Both the position numbers and the translations under genes were made by a program. Source: Methylobacterium sp. WSM2598 (GTDB lineage Bacteria > Pseudomonadota > Alphaproteobacteria > Rhizobiales > Beijerinckiaceae). From it: DNA of 39,244 nt. Positions within the stretch are counted from its first letter, which is position 1, and each line of letters opens with the position of its first letter. The notes beneath the pieces were generated by a model, which did not search any database, was not told the origin of the DNA, and saw only the letters and a program-made list of their open reading frames with translations. Positions 25,213 to 32,453 of the stretch are shown here, one piece after another. The DNA lies in contig NZ_KB900610.1 in NCBI RefSeq assembly GCF_000379105.1, forward strand, positions 1 to 39,244, read 5' to 3'.

Positions 25213-25250
25213 CCGTCAACGGCTTCGCCGTCCTCCACTTCGTTTCGGCC
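25213..25250 (+). repeat. 38-bp dispersed repeat, copy B
   Basis: Identical to the reverse complement of 14116-14153. It lies in the 180-base gap between two hypothetical genes. Confidence 0.75.
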
Positions 25251-25351
25251 TTCGGTGACGAAACCCCGCTTACGCGCTGAAGGGGAAGGTGATCGGGACG
25301 GAGGAATGATCGTCTTTCGCTCCGCTCGGGATCGAACAAAGGAATAGGGCC

Positions 25352-25606
25352 ATGAAACTAGGTTTTCCTGTTCTTGTCCTCAGCCTTGCTGGATTTGCCG
25401 CGTCTGTCGGCTCCCCTGCGTGGCTGCTCGATGTCGAGTGTCAAGGTATGGCCAATCGCTGCACGAAAGTCATCGTCGCCTGCACATACCTGAGTGTTCA
25501 GGGGCGGCGCGTGATGATCCCGCATTGGGAGCCGGATCAGCAGCAGCGATGCCCGCAAGTCATCCTGATCCCTCTGTCGTGGCCCCTGTTGCAATGGAAG
25601 GCATAG
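25352..25606 (+). CDS. Small secreted or membrane protein
   Basis: 84 residues. The N-terminal hydrophobic stretch (L-G-F-P-V-L-V-L-S-L-A-G-F-A) looks like a signal peptide. Four cysteines (C-Q-G, R-C-T-K, A-C-T, R-C-P) suggest disulfide bonds in the periplasm. An AAAGGA site lies upstream. It is 4 bases from the next gene, so probably one operon. Confidence 0.6.
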   Translation: MKLGFPVLVLSLAGFAASVGSPAWLLDVECQGMANRCTKVIVACTYLSVQGRRVMIPHWEPDQQQRCPQVILIPLSWPLLQWKA

Positions 25607-25610
25607 GCCA

Positions 25611-26396
25611 ATGGGCGCGCACCAGATCGACAACGGCCAGTTTATACTCTGGTCGGTGAGCGGGTTCTCGGCGTTCTTCGTCGGCTTCATTGTCCTGTCG
25701 ATGACAACCAAGATGATGAGGCGCAGCGGGACTGAAGGCTTCCTTGTCGGCCTCGTTCTTGGCGGTCTGGCGTCCCTGTTGACGTTCCACCTGGTCAATA
25801 ACTGGATGACCAAGGGCGGCGATATCTTCAGCACGGATGCGCTGACGGCGGCGGCGGATCAGAGCCGGGAAACGGTCAACGGCTGGCTGAACCCGGACCA
25901 TACCGAACTGCGGCCGGTCGGCGGCAACGGGATGCCTGTTGCCCCGCCTTCGACCGAACCGCGTGTGATCTATAACAGCCAGCCTCCGGGTCCGAAGGTG
26001 ATCCCGCCGAATTCGGTGCTGGCGCGCGGCAGGGACAGCCTCATCATTCCTGCCCCGGCGCCGTCTACCCCGCCCGGCTCCGGCCGGTTCGTGCTGGCCT
26101 GCCTCCGCAAGAGCCCGTTGGCCTCGATAATCTACCTCGAGGGGGACGAACTGAAGCGGTTCCGCGCCTATTACCCCGACATGGCAAAGGTCGCCGCCGA
26201 GATGGTGAGCCAGCCGCACCCCGCTCTGGTCAAGCCGATCAATGACGGCGCGGCAATCGTGCTGGATGGCGTTGCCTGGGACCAGAGCATCAGCAAGGCG
26301 TCCACCGACAAGTTCGATATCCACCCCTATCCGGCCGGGACACCGCAGGCCTGCAAGGCTGGGTATGAGGAACTTGGGAAATTCGAGATCCGCTAA
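25611..26396 (+). CDS. Membrane-anchored hypothetical protein
   Basis: 261 residues with two transmembrane segments at about 12-32 and 43-62, a proline-rich linker (about 100-160) and a C-terminal domain with V-L-A-C-L, K-R-F-R-A-Y and a second Cys late. It starts 4 bases after the preceding small exported protein. The layout suggests an inner-membrane anchor with a periplasmic domain. No family recognised. Confidence 0.7.
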   Translation: MGAHQIDNGQFILWSVSGFSAFFVGFIVLSMTTKMMRRSGTEGFLVGLVLGGLASLLTFHLVNNWMTKGGDIFSTDALTAAADQSRETVNGWLNPDHTELRPVGGNGMPVAPPSTEPRVIYNSQPPGPKVIPPNSVLARGRDSLIIPAPAPSTPPGSGRFVLACLRKSPLASIIYLEGDELKRFRAYYPDMAKVAAEMVSQPHPALVKPINDGAAIVLDGVAWDQSISKASTDKFDIHPYPAGTPQACKAGYEELGKFEIR

Positions 26397-26405
26397 GGCG
26401 CAAAT

Positions 26406-26480
26406 AAGCCCCGCTGGTGCGTTCTGGCTGTTTTCCCCTGTCTGAGTAGGGGGAAGGCCTCAAAACGCACAGGCGGGGTT
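26406..26480. terminator. Long imperfect stem-loop between convergent genes
   Basis: Outer arms CCCCGC (26409-26414) with GCGGGG (26473-26478) and GTGCGTT (26417-26423) with AACGCAC (26464-26470) enclose a second hairpin, TTCCCC/GGGGAA. The position between converging genes (26396 and the ssb end at 26503), with AAAAT on one side, fits a bidirectional terminator. Confidence 0.65.
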
Positions 26481-26502
26481 AAAATCGACCAAAGCGACCG
26501 CT

Positions 26503-26862
26503 TTAATCGGTGCCCTTGTCGTCCAGCAGGGTCAGTTCGCCGTGATAGGGCTTCAGGACGATTTCAGTGATATAAACGTCTTGGCCGGCTTTCTCGTATT
26601 TCCGGGTTTCAATCGCGCCCTCGATATAGACCTTTGAACCCTTCTTCAGGAAACGCTCGGCAATGCCGCCCAGCTGTTCATTGGTGATGACGATGTTGTG
26701 CCATTGAGTTTTTTCCTGGCGCTCTCCGGTGTTCTTGTCCTTCCATGTTTCATTCGTTGCAAGGGTGAAACTCACGGACTTACCGCCGTTCTGGAATGTG
26801 CGCGACTCCGGGTCTTTGCCGAGATTGCCGAGAAGGGTTGCCTTGTTGACGCTGCCAGCCAT
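26503..26862 (-). CDS. ssb: Single-stranded DNA-binding protein
   Basis: 119 residues. OB-fold pattern N-K-A-T-L-L-G-N-L-G-K-D-P-E, F-T-L-A-T-N-E-T-W-K-D, W-H-N-I-V, and K-G-S-K-V-Y-I-E-G. It would coat single-stranded plasmid DNA during replication and entry. It is shorter than chromosomal Ssb and ends in L-D-D-K-G-T-D, without the usual acidic D-D-I-P-F tip that recruits host repair proteins. AGGAG upstream supports the start. Confidence 0.92.
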   Translation of the reverse strand: MAGSVNKATLLGNLGKDPESRTFQNGGKSVSFTLATNETWKDKNTGERQEKTQWHNIVITNEQLGGIAERFLKKGSKVYIEGAIETRKYEKAGQDVYITEIVLKPYHGELTLLDDKGTD

Positions 26863-26873
26863 GAAAACATCTC

Positions 26874-27161
26874 CTAAAATGGTTTTATGCGTTTGCGGGA
26901 ATATCTCGGGTTATACTGCTTCTTCTTGGTCAGAGAGTGGTCGTCCGGGAATAGGCGTTCAGGCGAGCGCAATATGAAAGCTTCGCCGTCTTCAGGGGTG
27001 ATGTGCAGGACAACCTCGAACCCTTTGCCGTCCGGGTGAGGCGTGGCCTTGCCGATCTCGAGATATTCCGGCCCGCGCAGCAGATAGGCCGTCAGGTCCG
27101 GCCCTGTGGGCGCGGTAGGCTCGACGGTCGAGAAGGGTAGGGGCGGGCGCTCGTCAGTCAT
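26874..27161 (-). CDS. Hypothetical protein upstream of ssb
   Basis: 95 residues. Beta-rich middle (F-E-V-V-L-H-I-T-P-E-D-G-E-A-F-I-L-R-S) and basic C-terminus. Start overlaps the upstream gene stop (ATGA), and it ends 11 bases before ssb, so 27391-26503 is an operon. No domain recognised. Confidence 0.7.
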   Translation of the reverse strand: MTDERPPLPFSTVEPTAPTGPDLTAYLLRGPEYLEIGKATPHPDGKGFEVVLHITPEDGEAFILRSPERLFPDDHSLTKKKQYNPRYSRKRIKPF

Positions 27162-27391
27162 GCAGCGCCTGGCTTCGCGTAGAAGGTCCTGGCCGTCTGG
27201 TCCCTGCTGATCGCTTCCATGACGGTATCGGTGGGCGCTGCCTTGCCGAAGGCGTCCACGACAGCTTGCAGGGCGGCTACATGCTCGAGCAGCTGGCCGA
27301 TCTCCTCGTTCGCATAGGTGGACCAGTCAGCGCCTGCCGCCTTGGTGTGGGTGCTGCGGATGTTGCGGAGGAATTGGGGTTCGATGGTCAT
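27158..27391 (-). CDS. Small helical hypothetical protein
   Basis: 77 residues from the ATG at 27391, chosen because AGGAG lies 7-8 bases upstream; the frame stays open to 27577 without a good start. The middle (Y-A-N-E-E-I-G-Q-L-L-E-H-V-A-A-L-Q-A-V-V) is helical. The 4-base overlap with the next gene indicates coupled translation. Function unknown. Confidence 0.65.
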   Translation of the reverse strand: MTIEPQFLRNIRSTHTKAAGADWSTYANEEIGQLLEHVAALQAVVDAFGKAAPTDTVMEAISRDQTARTFYAKPGAA

Positions 27392-27750
27392 GGACCGGCT
27401 CCTGACGGCGCTTTGCGCTCGGCTATGAATGGCCGCCGTTCTAGGCGATATCGGACGCCCGATGATCTGCGCCTTCCATCCCTTCGGGGGCAGCCAGCCA
27501 ATGCCTAGGATCGCCAGCTGGCGCTTGCTGCGTGTTGAATTGATGGGCTGACGCGTCTCACTCTCAAAATCAATCACGGTTCTGAATTAGCGGGCGGCCC
27601 TGTTTTGTGATGGTGCCAGAATGTTTTATACTATGTTTCATTTTCTGTTTTGATCCCGATGTAATCTCGCACTATTCTTGCATAGTGTTCGGGGGGATGC
27701 CAACCTAGTTGCCTCCGACCTATGGGCCTTCGTGTTCGATGACTGAAAGG
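27392..27750. promoter_or_regulatory. AT-rich leader region of the ssb operon
   Basis: No gene supported. The segment 27590-27690 is markedly AT-rich and includes a perfect small inverted repeat CACTAT (27670-27675) / ATAGTG (27682-27687) and TATA-like tracts on the minus strand. It probably holds the ssb-operon promoter. A precise -35/-10 pair is not certain. Confidence 0.4.
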
Positions 27751-27775
27751 GAAAAGGGCCGGTTTGATCCGGCCC
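27751..27775 (-). terminator. Intrinsic terminator of the 28001-27783 gene
   Basis: Minus-strand stem GGGCCGG / CCGGCCC with a 6-base loop, followed by TTTTCCCTTTC, lies 8 bases after the stop codon. Classic layout of a rho-independent terminator. Confidence 0.75.
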
Positions 27776-27782
27776 TATCCGT

Positions 27783-28001
27783 TCAGCCCTGCTGTTCATC
27801 TTCAGCCTTGGGCGTTCTCAGGACGATCCGGCCCGTCAGGGGGATGGAGTCCAGCTGCAAGGTCAGGCCGTCGCCGTCCTCATGCTCCCAAGCTGCCCCG
27901 ATGCGGGTCCAGAACTTCTTCTCCCCTCGCTCCGTCACCTGAAAGGCGAACAGTGCCGGTGCCGTATCGCGTTCCTGTTGTTTGTTTTTGCCGTATGCCA
28001 T
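27783..28001 (-). CDS. Small hypothetical protein
   Basis: 72 residues. The ATG at 28001 has AAGGAG 7 bases upstream. The core (A-L-F-A-F-Q-V-T-E-R, F-W-T-R-I-G-A-A-W-E-H-E-D-G-D-G-L-T-L) looks like a small beta-sheet protein. Single-gene transcript with its own terminator. Function unknown. Confidence 0.75.
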   Translation of the reverse strand: MAYGKNKQQERDTAPALFAFQVTERGEKKFWTRIGAAWEHEDGDGLTLQLDSIPLTGRIVLRTPKAEDEQQG

Positions 28002-28230
28002 TGTCTTGCTCCTTCGGTTTCGAGCTGGCCCCATGCCAGCCGTGACTTTCCGTGAACGGAGCGCATAGGACCGGCTGCAAGCCGTTGTTTGGGGGGACCG
28101 CCTGCGGGGGAGCCGAAGAACTGCTTGTCGGCCATAGGGCCGCGTTCCGTAGGTTGTCACTCTAGGCTGGTGTGCGGGCTGTCTGGCTCGATCCGAGGGG
28201 GCGCAATGGCGCTAGGCTTGGAGGAACAGG

Positions 28231-28262
28231 TGCAAACGTGCATACACCTATACGGGTATTAG
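28231..28262. promoter_or_regulatory. Operator-like motif shared with par region
   Basis: CAAACGTGCATACAC (28233-28247) matches 16785-16799 upstream of parA, and CACCTATACGGG (28245-28256) matches the sites at 30962 and 30978. It lies upstream of the 28286 gene, so it may regulate it. Confidence 0.5.
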
Positions 28263-28285
28263 GCTGATCGGGGAGGTGGCTGGCG

Positions 28286-28498
28286 ATGGCAGGCAGGTTC
28301 AAGGTCCAACTCGAAATCCCGCAGGCCTTTGCCGACCGCATTGAGGATCTTGCCGCGCGGGCTGGCTATCATATCCCGCAGATTTACGCGGAGCAGCTGC
28401 TGCAAGGCGCTGTGATGCTCCTTGAGCGCCCCGAGGGCGCGGCGCTGCGGGAAATCATGCTGAAGGAAAAGAGCCTGACCGATCAGGAGGAGGCATGA
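28286..28498 (+). CDS. Small hypothetical protein
   Basis: 70 residues with GGGAGGTGG upstream. Helical, with V-Q-L-E-I-P-Q-A-F-A-D-R-I near the start, which could be an RHH-like strand and helix. Overlaps the next gene by 4 bases. An operator-like motif precedes it. Confidence 0.65.
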   Translation: MAGRFKVQLEIPQAFADRIEDLAARAGYHIPQIYAEQLLQGAVMLLERPEGAALREIMLKEKSLTDQEEA

Positions 28499-28698
28499 AC
28501 GCCCGGCCGCTGCTGGTTCTGCTGCTAATCCTGGCGGCGGCGCTGTACGGGGTGCGCGTGTCCGGTGAGGGCTACCGGCAAAGGATGGCGGACGAAGCGG
28601 AGCGCCAATATCGGGCGAAGCAGCGCGCGGCGTGTGAACGCGGCGACATCGGCGTGGTCGGTCCTGCAAATCCTTGTCTGGCTATGCCCCGCCGCTAA
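28495..28698 (+). CDS. Small single-pass membrane or secreted protein
   Basis: 67 residues with an N-terminal hydrophobic segment (L-L-V-L-L-L-I-L-A-A-A-L) and a charged remainder with two cysteines. Such tiny entry-exclusion or lysis-like proteins occur on mobilizable plasmids, but no family match is claimed. Coupled to the 28286 gene by an ATGA overlap. Confidence 0.6.
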   Translation: MNARPLLVLLLILAAALYGVRVSGEGYRQRMADEAERQYRAKQRAACERGDIGVVGPANPCLAMPRR

Positions 28699-28946
28699 GG
28701 CGCGGGCGGCGGTTCCTGCATCTCGCCCGGCTCCCATGCGTCCAGGTCAAATTCGCGGGCCTTGGCCTCGGTGGTATCGAGGTAGAAGCGCAGCAGCCCG
28801 TTGATTTCCTCCGCCGCGTCCAGATTGCGCTCCGTGAGACGGTCGAGAAGATCGACGTCGATGCTCAAGGTAACGTCGCGCTGCGGCGGCTGTGGTGCTG
28901 CTGCGATCTCAAATTCTGCTGACGGCCTTTCCAGTACATCGACCAT
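28695..28946 (-). CDS. Small RHH/antitoxin-like protein
   Basis: 83 residues. V-T-L-S-I-D-V-D-L-L-D-R-L-T-E, then E-E-I-N-G-L-L-R-F-Y-L has a CopG-like strand-helix-helix look. A TATAAT (minus strand, 28956-28961) lies just upstream. No toxin gene is adjacent, so if it is an antitoxin it is orphaned. Confidence 0.55.
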   Translation of the reverse strand: MVDVLERPSAEFEIAAAPQPPQRDVTLSIDVDLLDRLTERNLDAAEEINGLLRFYLDTTEAKAREFDLDAWEPGEMQEPPPAP

Positions 28947-28985
28947 GGCAGCTCAATTATACCGGCGCGGTTCTTTAAAAACTGC

Positions 28986-29153
28986 TTAACCGGGCCGTTT
29001 CGCGGCTTCTGCGGCGACGATCTCATCGACCGCCTTCTGCGCTGCTATGCCTCGGGCCAGAAAGTCGTTCAGGATATCCTCGACGGCGTTCAGCGGTGCT
29101 TCGGTCTGCAGGGTTGTTTCGCTCACCGTGGGCCGGTCAAGCTTCGTCGACAT
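28986..29153 (-). CDS. Small hypothetical protein following the HigA-like gene
   Basis: 55 residues from the ATG at 29153 with AAGGAGGGG upstream. Acidic, helical (V-E-D-I-L-N-D-F-L-A-R-G-I-A-A-Q-K-A-V-D-E-I). It follows the antitoxin by 14 bases in the same direction, so it is probably a third gene of the toxin-antitoxin operon. Confidence 0.6.
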   Translation of the reverse strand: MSTKLDRPTVSETTLQTEAPLNAVEDILNDFLARGIAAQKAVDEIVAAEAAKRPG

Positions 29154-29167
29154 GCTGCGCCCCTCCT

Positions 29168-29449
29168 TCATGACAGTTCGAGGCGCAGTTTACGGCCAAC
29201 GGCAGAGGCGGCGCGCTGAACGGTGTCGAGCTGCACCTTGTCGTTCTCCGGGTCCAGAAGCCGGTCAAGCTGGGTCCGGCTGGTGTGCATGCGCTTCGCC
29301 ATCTCCTTCTTGGTGATGCCCTGCGCCGACATGGCCTGTTCGATCTGCCAGGCCAGAACGCGCTTGATCGCGTGGGCCTCGGCTTCCTCCTGCATGCCTT
29401 CCTCTTGCAGGAAGTCGTCAAAGGACGATCCGATGTGCTGGTTTGTCAT
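29168..29449 (-). CDS. HigA-like XRE antitoxin
   Basis: 93 residues. The HTH is in the C-terminal part (I-T-K-K-E-M-A-K-R-M, then T-S-R-T-Q-L-D-R-L-L-D), and the N-terminus is acidic. The start codon overlaps the toxin stop (ATGA at 29446-29449). Toxin-first order and XRE antitoxin fit HigBA-type systems. It should neutralise the toxin and repress the operon via the palindromes at 29799-29833. Confidence 0.85.
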   Translation of the reverse strand: MTNQHIGSSFDDFLQEEGMQEEAEAHAIKRVLAWQIEQAMSAQGITKKEMAKRMHTSRTQLDRLLDPENDKVQLDTVQRAASAVGRKLRLELS

Positions 29450-29796
29450 TGCTCCGCCTCCTTCTGGCGTTTGCGGGCTGTATCCAGATCCGCCTGCGGG
29501 GTTTTCTGCGTTTTCTTGATGAAGGCATGAAGCAGGACCATCCGGGCATGCGCGATGCAAAAGATCACGCGGGCAATCCGGCCTTGGGTGAGGGTGCTGC
29601 GGACCTCCCACAATCCGCCTCCCAACGGGCGACAGGTAGGCATGCCGACCGGCCAGCCAAATTCCACGGTGGCGATATCGAAGCCCACGATGCGACGATC
29701 CTCGAGCGGCAGTTCCTTCAGCCAATCCCGAACCGGCTCCGCGCCAGCGGCAGACCGATAGAAGGCGGCCGGTATCTTCTTTAGCTCCTGCGCCAT
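29446..29796 (-). CDS. HigB/RelE-type toxin (Gp49-like family)
   Basis: 116 residues: A-A-F-Y-R-S, V-R-D-W-L-K-E-L-P-L-E-D-R-R, G-F-D-I-A-T-V-E-F-G-W-P, L-W-E-V-R-S, R-V-I-F-C, and L-L-H-A-F-I-K-K-T-Q-K-T-P, followed by a helical tail. This is the signature of phage-derived Gp49-like/HigB toxins, ribosome-dependent mRNA interferases. It is followed directly by its antitoxin. It likely stabilises the plasmid by killing cells that lose it. Confidence 0.88.
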   Translation of the reverse strand: MAQELKKIPAAFYRSAAGAEPVRDWLKELPLEDRRIVGFDIATVEFGWPVGMPTCRPLGGGLWEVRSTLTQGRIARVIFCIAHARMVLLHAFIKKTQKTPQADLDTARKRQKEAEQ

Positions 29797-29798
29797 GT

Positions 29799-29833
29799 GT
29801 ACCTTTCAAGGTACAATGTACCGTTTACGGTGC
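29799..29833. promoter_or_regulatory. Tandem palindromic operator of the toxin-antitoxin operon
   Basis: GTACCTT-TC-AAGGTAC (29799-29814) is a perfect palindrome. GTACCGT-TT-ACGGTGC (29818-29833) is a near copy with one mismatch, 19 bp along. Both lie immediately before the toxin start, where HigA-type repressors bind. Confidence 0.7.
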
Positions 29834-29912
29834 ATCATGGTCAAGGACTATCTGCGCCTCGCGGACGGCGCGTGCTATCGCCGGGCGAGGCGTCGAAGGG
29901 AAAAGCCCCGGC

Positions 29913-30860
29913 ATGATCGTTGGCGTACCGGATCACCAGACCCTAGAGGAAACAGCCGTTGGCTGGATGAACCTGGCGTGGGGCATCGCTATCGATGAAG
30001 CCCGCAAATTTCAGGATACAGAATTCGTCTATGACGATATCGCCAAAGAACACGGGGAAGAGGTCGCACAGAGGGCTATCGCTAAACACTGGCAGGCCGT
30101 CCAGTTGGTCCTCAACAATGCCGTCAGCCTGCTTCAGCAATCGCTGGAAATTAATCTGAAGGCGAAAATCGCCAAGGTCAGCCCCTATCTCTTGATTGCT
30201 GGCGAACCGTCCTCTTGGCCGAAAGTCGATCAGCAGGGCAACGTCAATTTCTCGAATTTCAGGACGCTCGACGCGGTGCAGCTATGCCGGGCCGTCAACG
30301 TGCTTTCTGACGTGCCGCTGCCGGACAAGTTCGTGCAGTTCTATGATCGACTGCGCCAGACAAGGAACAAGATCGCTCATCTGAATGCCTCGGCCATCAG
30401 CGTCGAGGTGAAAACGATCATTGCCGAAATACTGACCGCGCAAAAACTTCTCTACCCTGACATTCCATGGAACAAGTTCAGATACGATTACCTGATCGCT
30501 ACCGAGGAATATCATGATAAGGACGCCATTTTTACTGGCGACGATTTTACAACGGACGTGATGATTTCCGAGGTCACGGCCGCGCTACATCTGCTCGAAC
30601 CCAAACAGCTGAGGGAATTCTTCGGCTACCGGGAAAGCAAGCCGGTATTCCGGTGTCCCTGCTGTCTAGCGCGCAGATCCCAGTCTGACGATGAATGCGA
30701 ATTCGTGCAGATGACCAGCACCAAGCAAATGGTGTGCTTTGTCTGCCTGTCCTCATACGCGGTCGAGGAATACAGGGAACGGATGATCGAGCATTTCGGC
30801 TATCTGGGTGAGGAAGAACAGCGCGAAATCGCGGCGGAGCTTCGGGAGGAATTGCCCTAG
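29913..30860 (+). CDS. HEPN-like protein with C-terminal Cys pairs
   Basis: 315 residues. The N-terminal half is all-helical and contains R-N-K-I-A-H (R151 to H156), the R-x4-H motif of HEPN ribonucleases and Abi proteins. The C-terminal part has C-P-C-C and C-F-V-C pairs about 30 residues apart (a probable zinc ribbon) and an acidic helical tail. HEPN proteins often cut RNA in toxin-antitoxin or abortive-infection systems. Neither an obvious nucleotidyltransferase partner nor a clear regulator is next to it. The start at 29913 is weakly supported. Confidence 0.75.
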   Translation: MIVGVPDHQTLEETAVGWMNLAWGIAIDEARKFQDTEFVYDDIAKEHGEEVAQRAIAKHWQAVQLVLNNAVSLLQQSLEINLKAKIAKVSPYLLIAGEPSSWPKVDQQGNVNFSNFRTLDAVQLCRAVNVLSDVPLPDKFVQFYDRLRQTRNKIAHLNASAISVEVKTIIAEILTAQKLLYPDIPWNKFRYDYLIATEEYHDKDAIFTGDDFTTDVMISEVTAALHLLEPKQLREFFGYRESKPVFRCPCCLARRSQSDDECEFVQMTSTKQMVCFVCLSSYAVEEYRERMIEHFGYLGEEEQREIAAELREELP

Positions 30861-30950
30861 CGCCTCGCGGATCGGGTCGCGGCGGGGTCGCGGGGCAGGG
30901 TAATCACCCTGGGGCGCGTAGTGAGAGACAGGGGCGCTATGGCCCCTGTT

Positions 30951-30991
30951 CAATGTGTATGCACCTATACGGGCAAACACCTATACGGGCT
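30951..30991. promoter_or_regulatory. Two operator-like motifs
   Basis: CACCTATACGGGC occurs twice in tandem (about 30962 and 30978). CAAACACCTATACG at 30974-30987 is identical, in reverse, to 16108-16121 inside parA. They fall over the 3' end of the 31577-30981 gene and the HEPN gene end, away from promoters, so a centromere-like role is possible. Confidence 0.5.
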
Positions 30992-31577
30992 TGATCGGCA
31001 CAAGCCTGCCTTTCAACCCCTTGCGGACATGATGGGCGCAGGCCTCTATGGCGAAGGCCTCCGGTGTCAGGCCGGGGATAAGGTCGCCTGTCACACCCAT
31101 GAAGCTGCGGTAGCCGGTTTCGCTGAGAAAGGGTTGATCCCGGTCGATGGCATGCGCGGCGAAGTGGGGAAACAGGCAGAAGGTGGCACCGATGCCGAAC
31201 ATGCCCCGCATTTCGATCCTGACGCGCATCAGGCCCACGGTGACGGTGAAGCTGCCTTCCTGCCCCCATAGCGGCGGAACGCCCTCACGGGCCGCCGTAT
31301 GGCGCGCTAGGGCCGTTCCGGGTCCATGCGGGGCAATGATGCCAGTCCGGCCGCCGTTCAGCTTCTCGGCCAGCCTGTGCGCTTCCTCGCGGATCGCCAT
31401 AGCCTGCTCAATGTCGCAAGCCATCATGGCCGCGTGGTGCTGGTCGATCATGCCCCGGTAGAAGGGGACCGCCTCGCCCATCGTGCCGGGTAGGTGGCTG
31501 GTCGCCTTGTCGAGCTGGTGCCGTGCGTTGTCCTCGGCGGCGGCCGTCAGAAGGTCGGCAAATCCAAGCTGTGTCAT
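30981..31577 (-). CDS. Hypothetical protein
   Basis: 198 residues. Helical N-terminal half (A-V-P-F-Y-R-G-M-I-D-Q-H-H-A-A-M-M), mixed C-terminal half. Its ATG overlaps the stop of the upstream 31792 gene (TAATG). The three genes 32453-30981 form a minus-strand operon headed by a DNA methyltransferase. No domain recognised. Confidence 0.75.
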   Translation of the reverse strand: MTQLGFADLLTAAAEDNARHQLDKATSHLPGTMGEAVPFYRGMIDQHHAAMMACDIEQAMAIREEAHRLAEKLNGGRTGIIAPHGPGTALARHTAAREGVPPLWGQEGSFTVTVGLMRVRIEMRGMFGIGATFCLFPHFAAHAIDRDQPFLSETGYRSFMGVTGDLIPGLTPEAFAIEACAHHVRKGLKGRLVPIKPV

Positions 31578-31792
31578 TACCGCCCCCGGTGCAGCGCAAT
31601 GGCTGCGGAAAACAGGGCGCGGGCCTCATCCAGCAGGGTATCGACGCCAAGGGCTGCGCCTACTGCCTGATTGATCGCCCCTGCGTCGGCGGCTGCGGAT
31701 GCGTCCAAGGTTCGGGTCCGGGCTGCATCCAAGGTGCGAAACAGGGCGGCCAAGTTCGCCACGATCGCGGCGTCTCTGATTGCCTTCTCCAT
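31577..31792 (-). CDS. Small helical hypothetical protein
   Basis: 71 residues from the ATG at 31792, one base after the methyltransferase stop. Alanine-rich helices (A-A-I-V-A-N-L-A-A-L-F). Overlaps the next gene. Function unknown. Confidence 0.65.
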   Translation of the reverse strand: MEKAIRDAAIVANLAALFRTLDAARTRTLDASAAADAGAINQAVGAALGVDTLLDEARALFSAAIALHRGR

Positions 31793-31793
31793 C

Positions 31794-32453
31794 CTAGGCC
31801 GCCTTTCTGGTGTAGCTGGCGGCCCCTGCGAGGCGTTTCCGGGCAAGCTGGCAATAACGGCCCTCTAACTCGATCCCGACATAACGGCGGCCACAAAGGG
31901 CGGCTGCTACGGCTGTGCTGCCTGATCCGCTGAACGGGTCCAGCACGACCGCACCCGGCTTGCTAAAAGCCTGAATGACCGGCTTCAGGATGGTGACAGC
32001 CTTTTCGGTCGGATGGCTCCGGTTGCCGCTGTATTCCCAAGCCTGAACGTCTGCGAGGGGACGGGCTGGGCGTCCGGGGTTGCCTTTCGCCAGAACATAA
32101 GCCTGCTCGTGCCGGTACTGCACAAAACGGGCGCTTGAGGTGTAGTCCTTCTGCCAGACGATATGCGCCACCGGTCGGAAACCCGCTGTCCGCCATGCGC
32201 TGAAAAACTCGTCCACCCGGTTCCAGCCATAGAACGACACGCAAAAGCTGTTCGGCTTCATCACCCGGTACAGGTCGGAAAATGCCGACAGAAAATCCGC
32301 GCTGCCGCCGTCATTCTTCACGGTTCTGCCGCTGCGGTCGCGGTAATTGACCAGATAGGGCGGATCGGTCAGCACAAAATCAACGGACTGGCTCGGCAAC
32401 GCCTTCAAAATCTGCCTGCAATCGCCCTGAATGATACGATTTAAAAACTCCAT
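31794..32453 (-). CDS. DNA adenine/cytosine-N4 methyltransferase, orphan
   Basis: 219 residues. The ATG at 32453 is chosen because GAGG lies just upstream; an in-frame start exists at 32486. Motif D-P-P-Y (30-33) precedes D-P-F-S-G-S-G-S-T near 180, the order of beta-class amino-methyltransferases. No restriction partner is adjacent. Plasmid orphan enzymes of this kind may protect the plasmid from host restriction. It heads a three-gene operon. Confidence 0.9.
   Translation of the reverse strand: MEFLNRIIQGDCRQILKALPSQSVDFVLTDPPYLVNYRDRSGRTVKNDGGSADFLSAFSDLYRVMKPNSFCVSFYGWNRVDEFFSAWRTAGFRPVAHIVWQKDYTSSARFVQYRHEQAYVLAKGNPGRPARPLADVQAWEYSGNRSHPTEKAVTILKPVIQAFSKPGAVVLDPFSGSGSTAVAAALCGRRYVGIELEGRYCQLARKRLAGAASYTRKAA

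Noticed and set aside
27392..27577. N-terminal extension of the 27158 gene
   Set aside because: The ATG at 27391 has a good ribosome binding site, and the extension is low in recognisable features.
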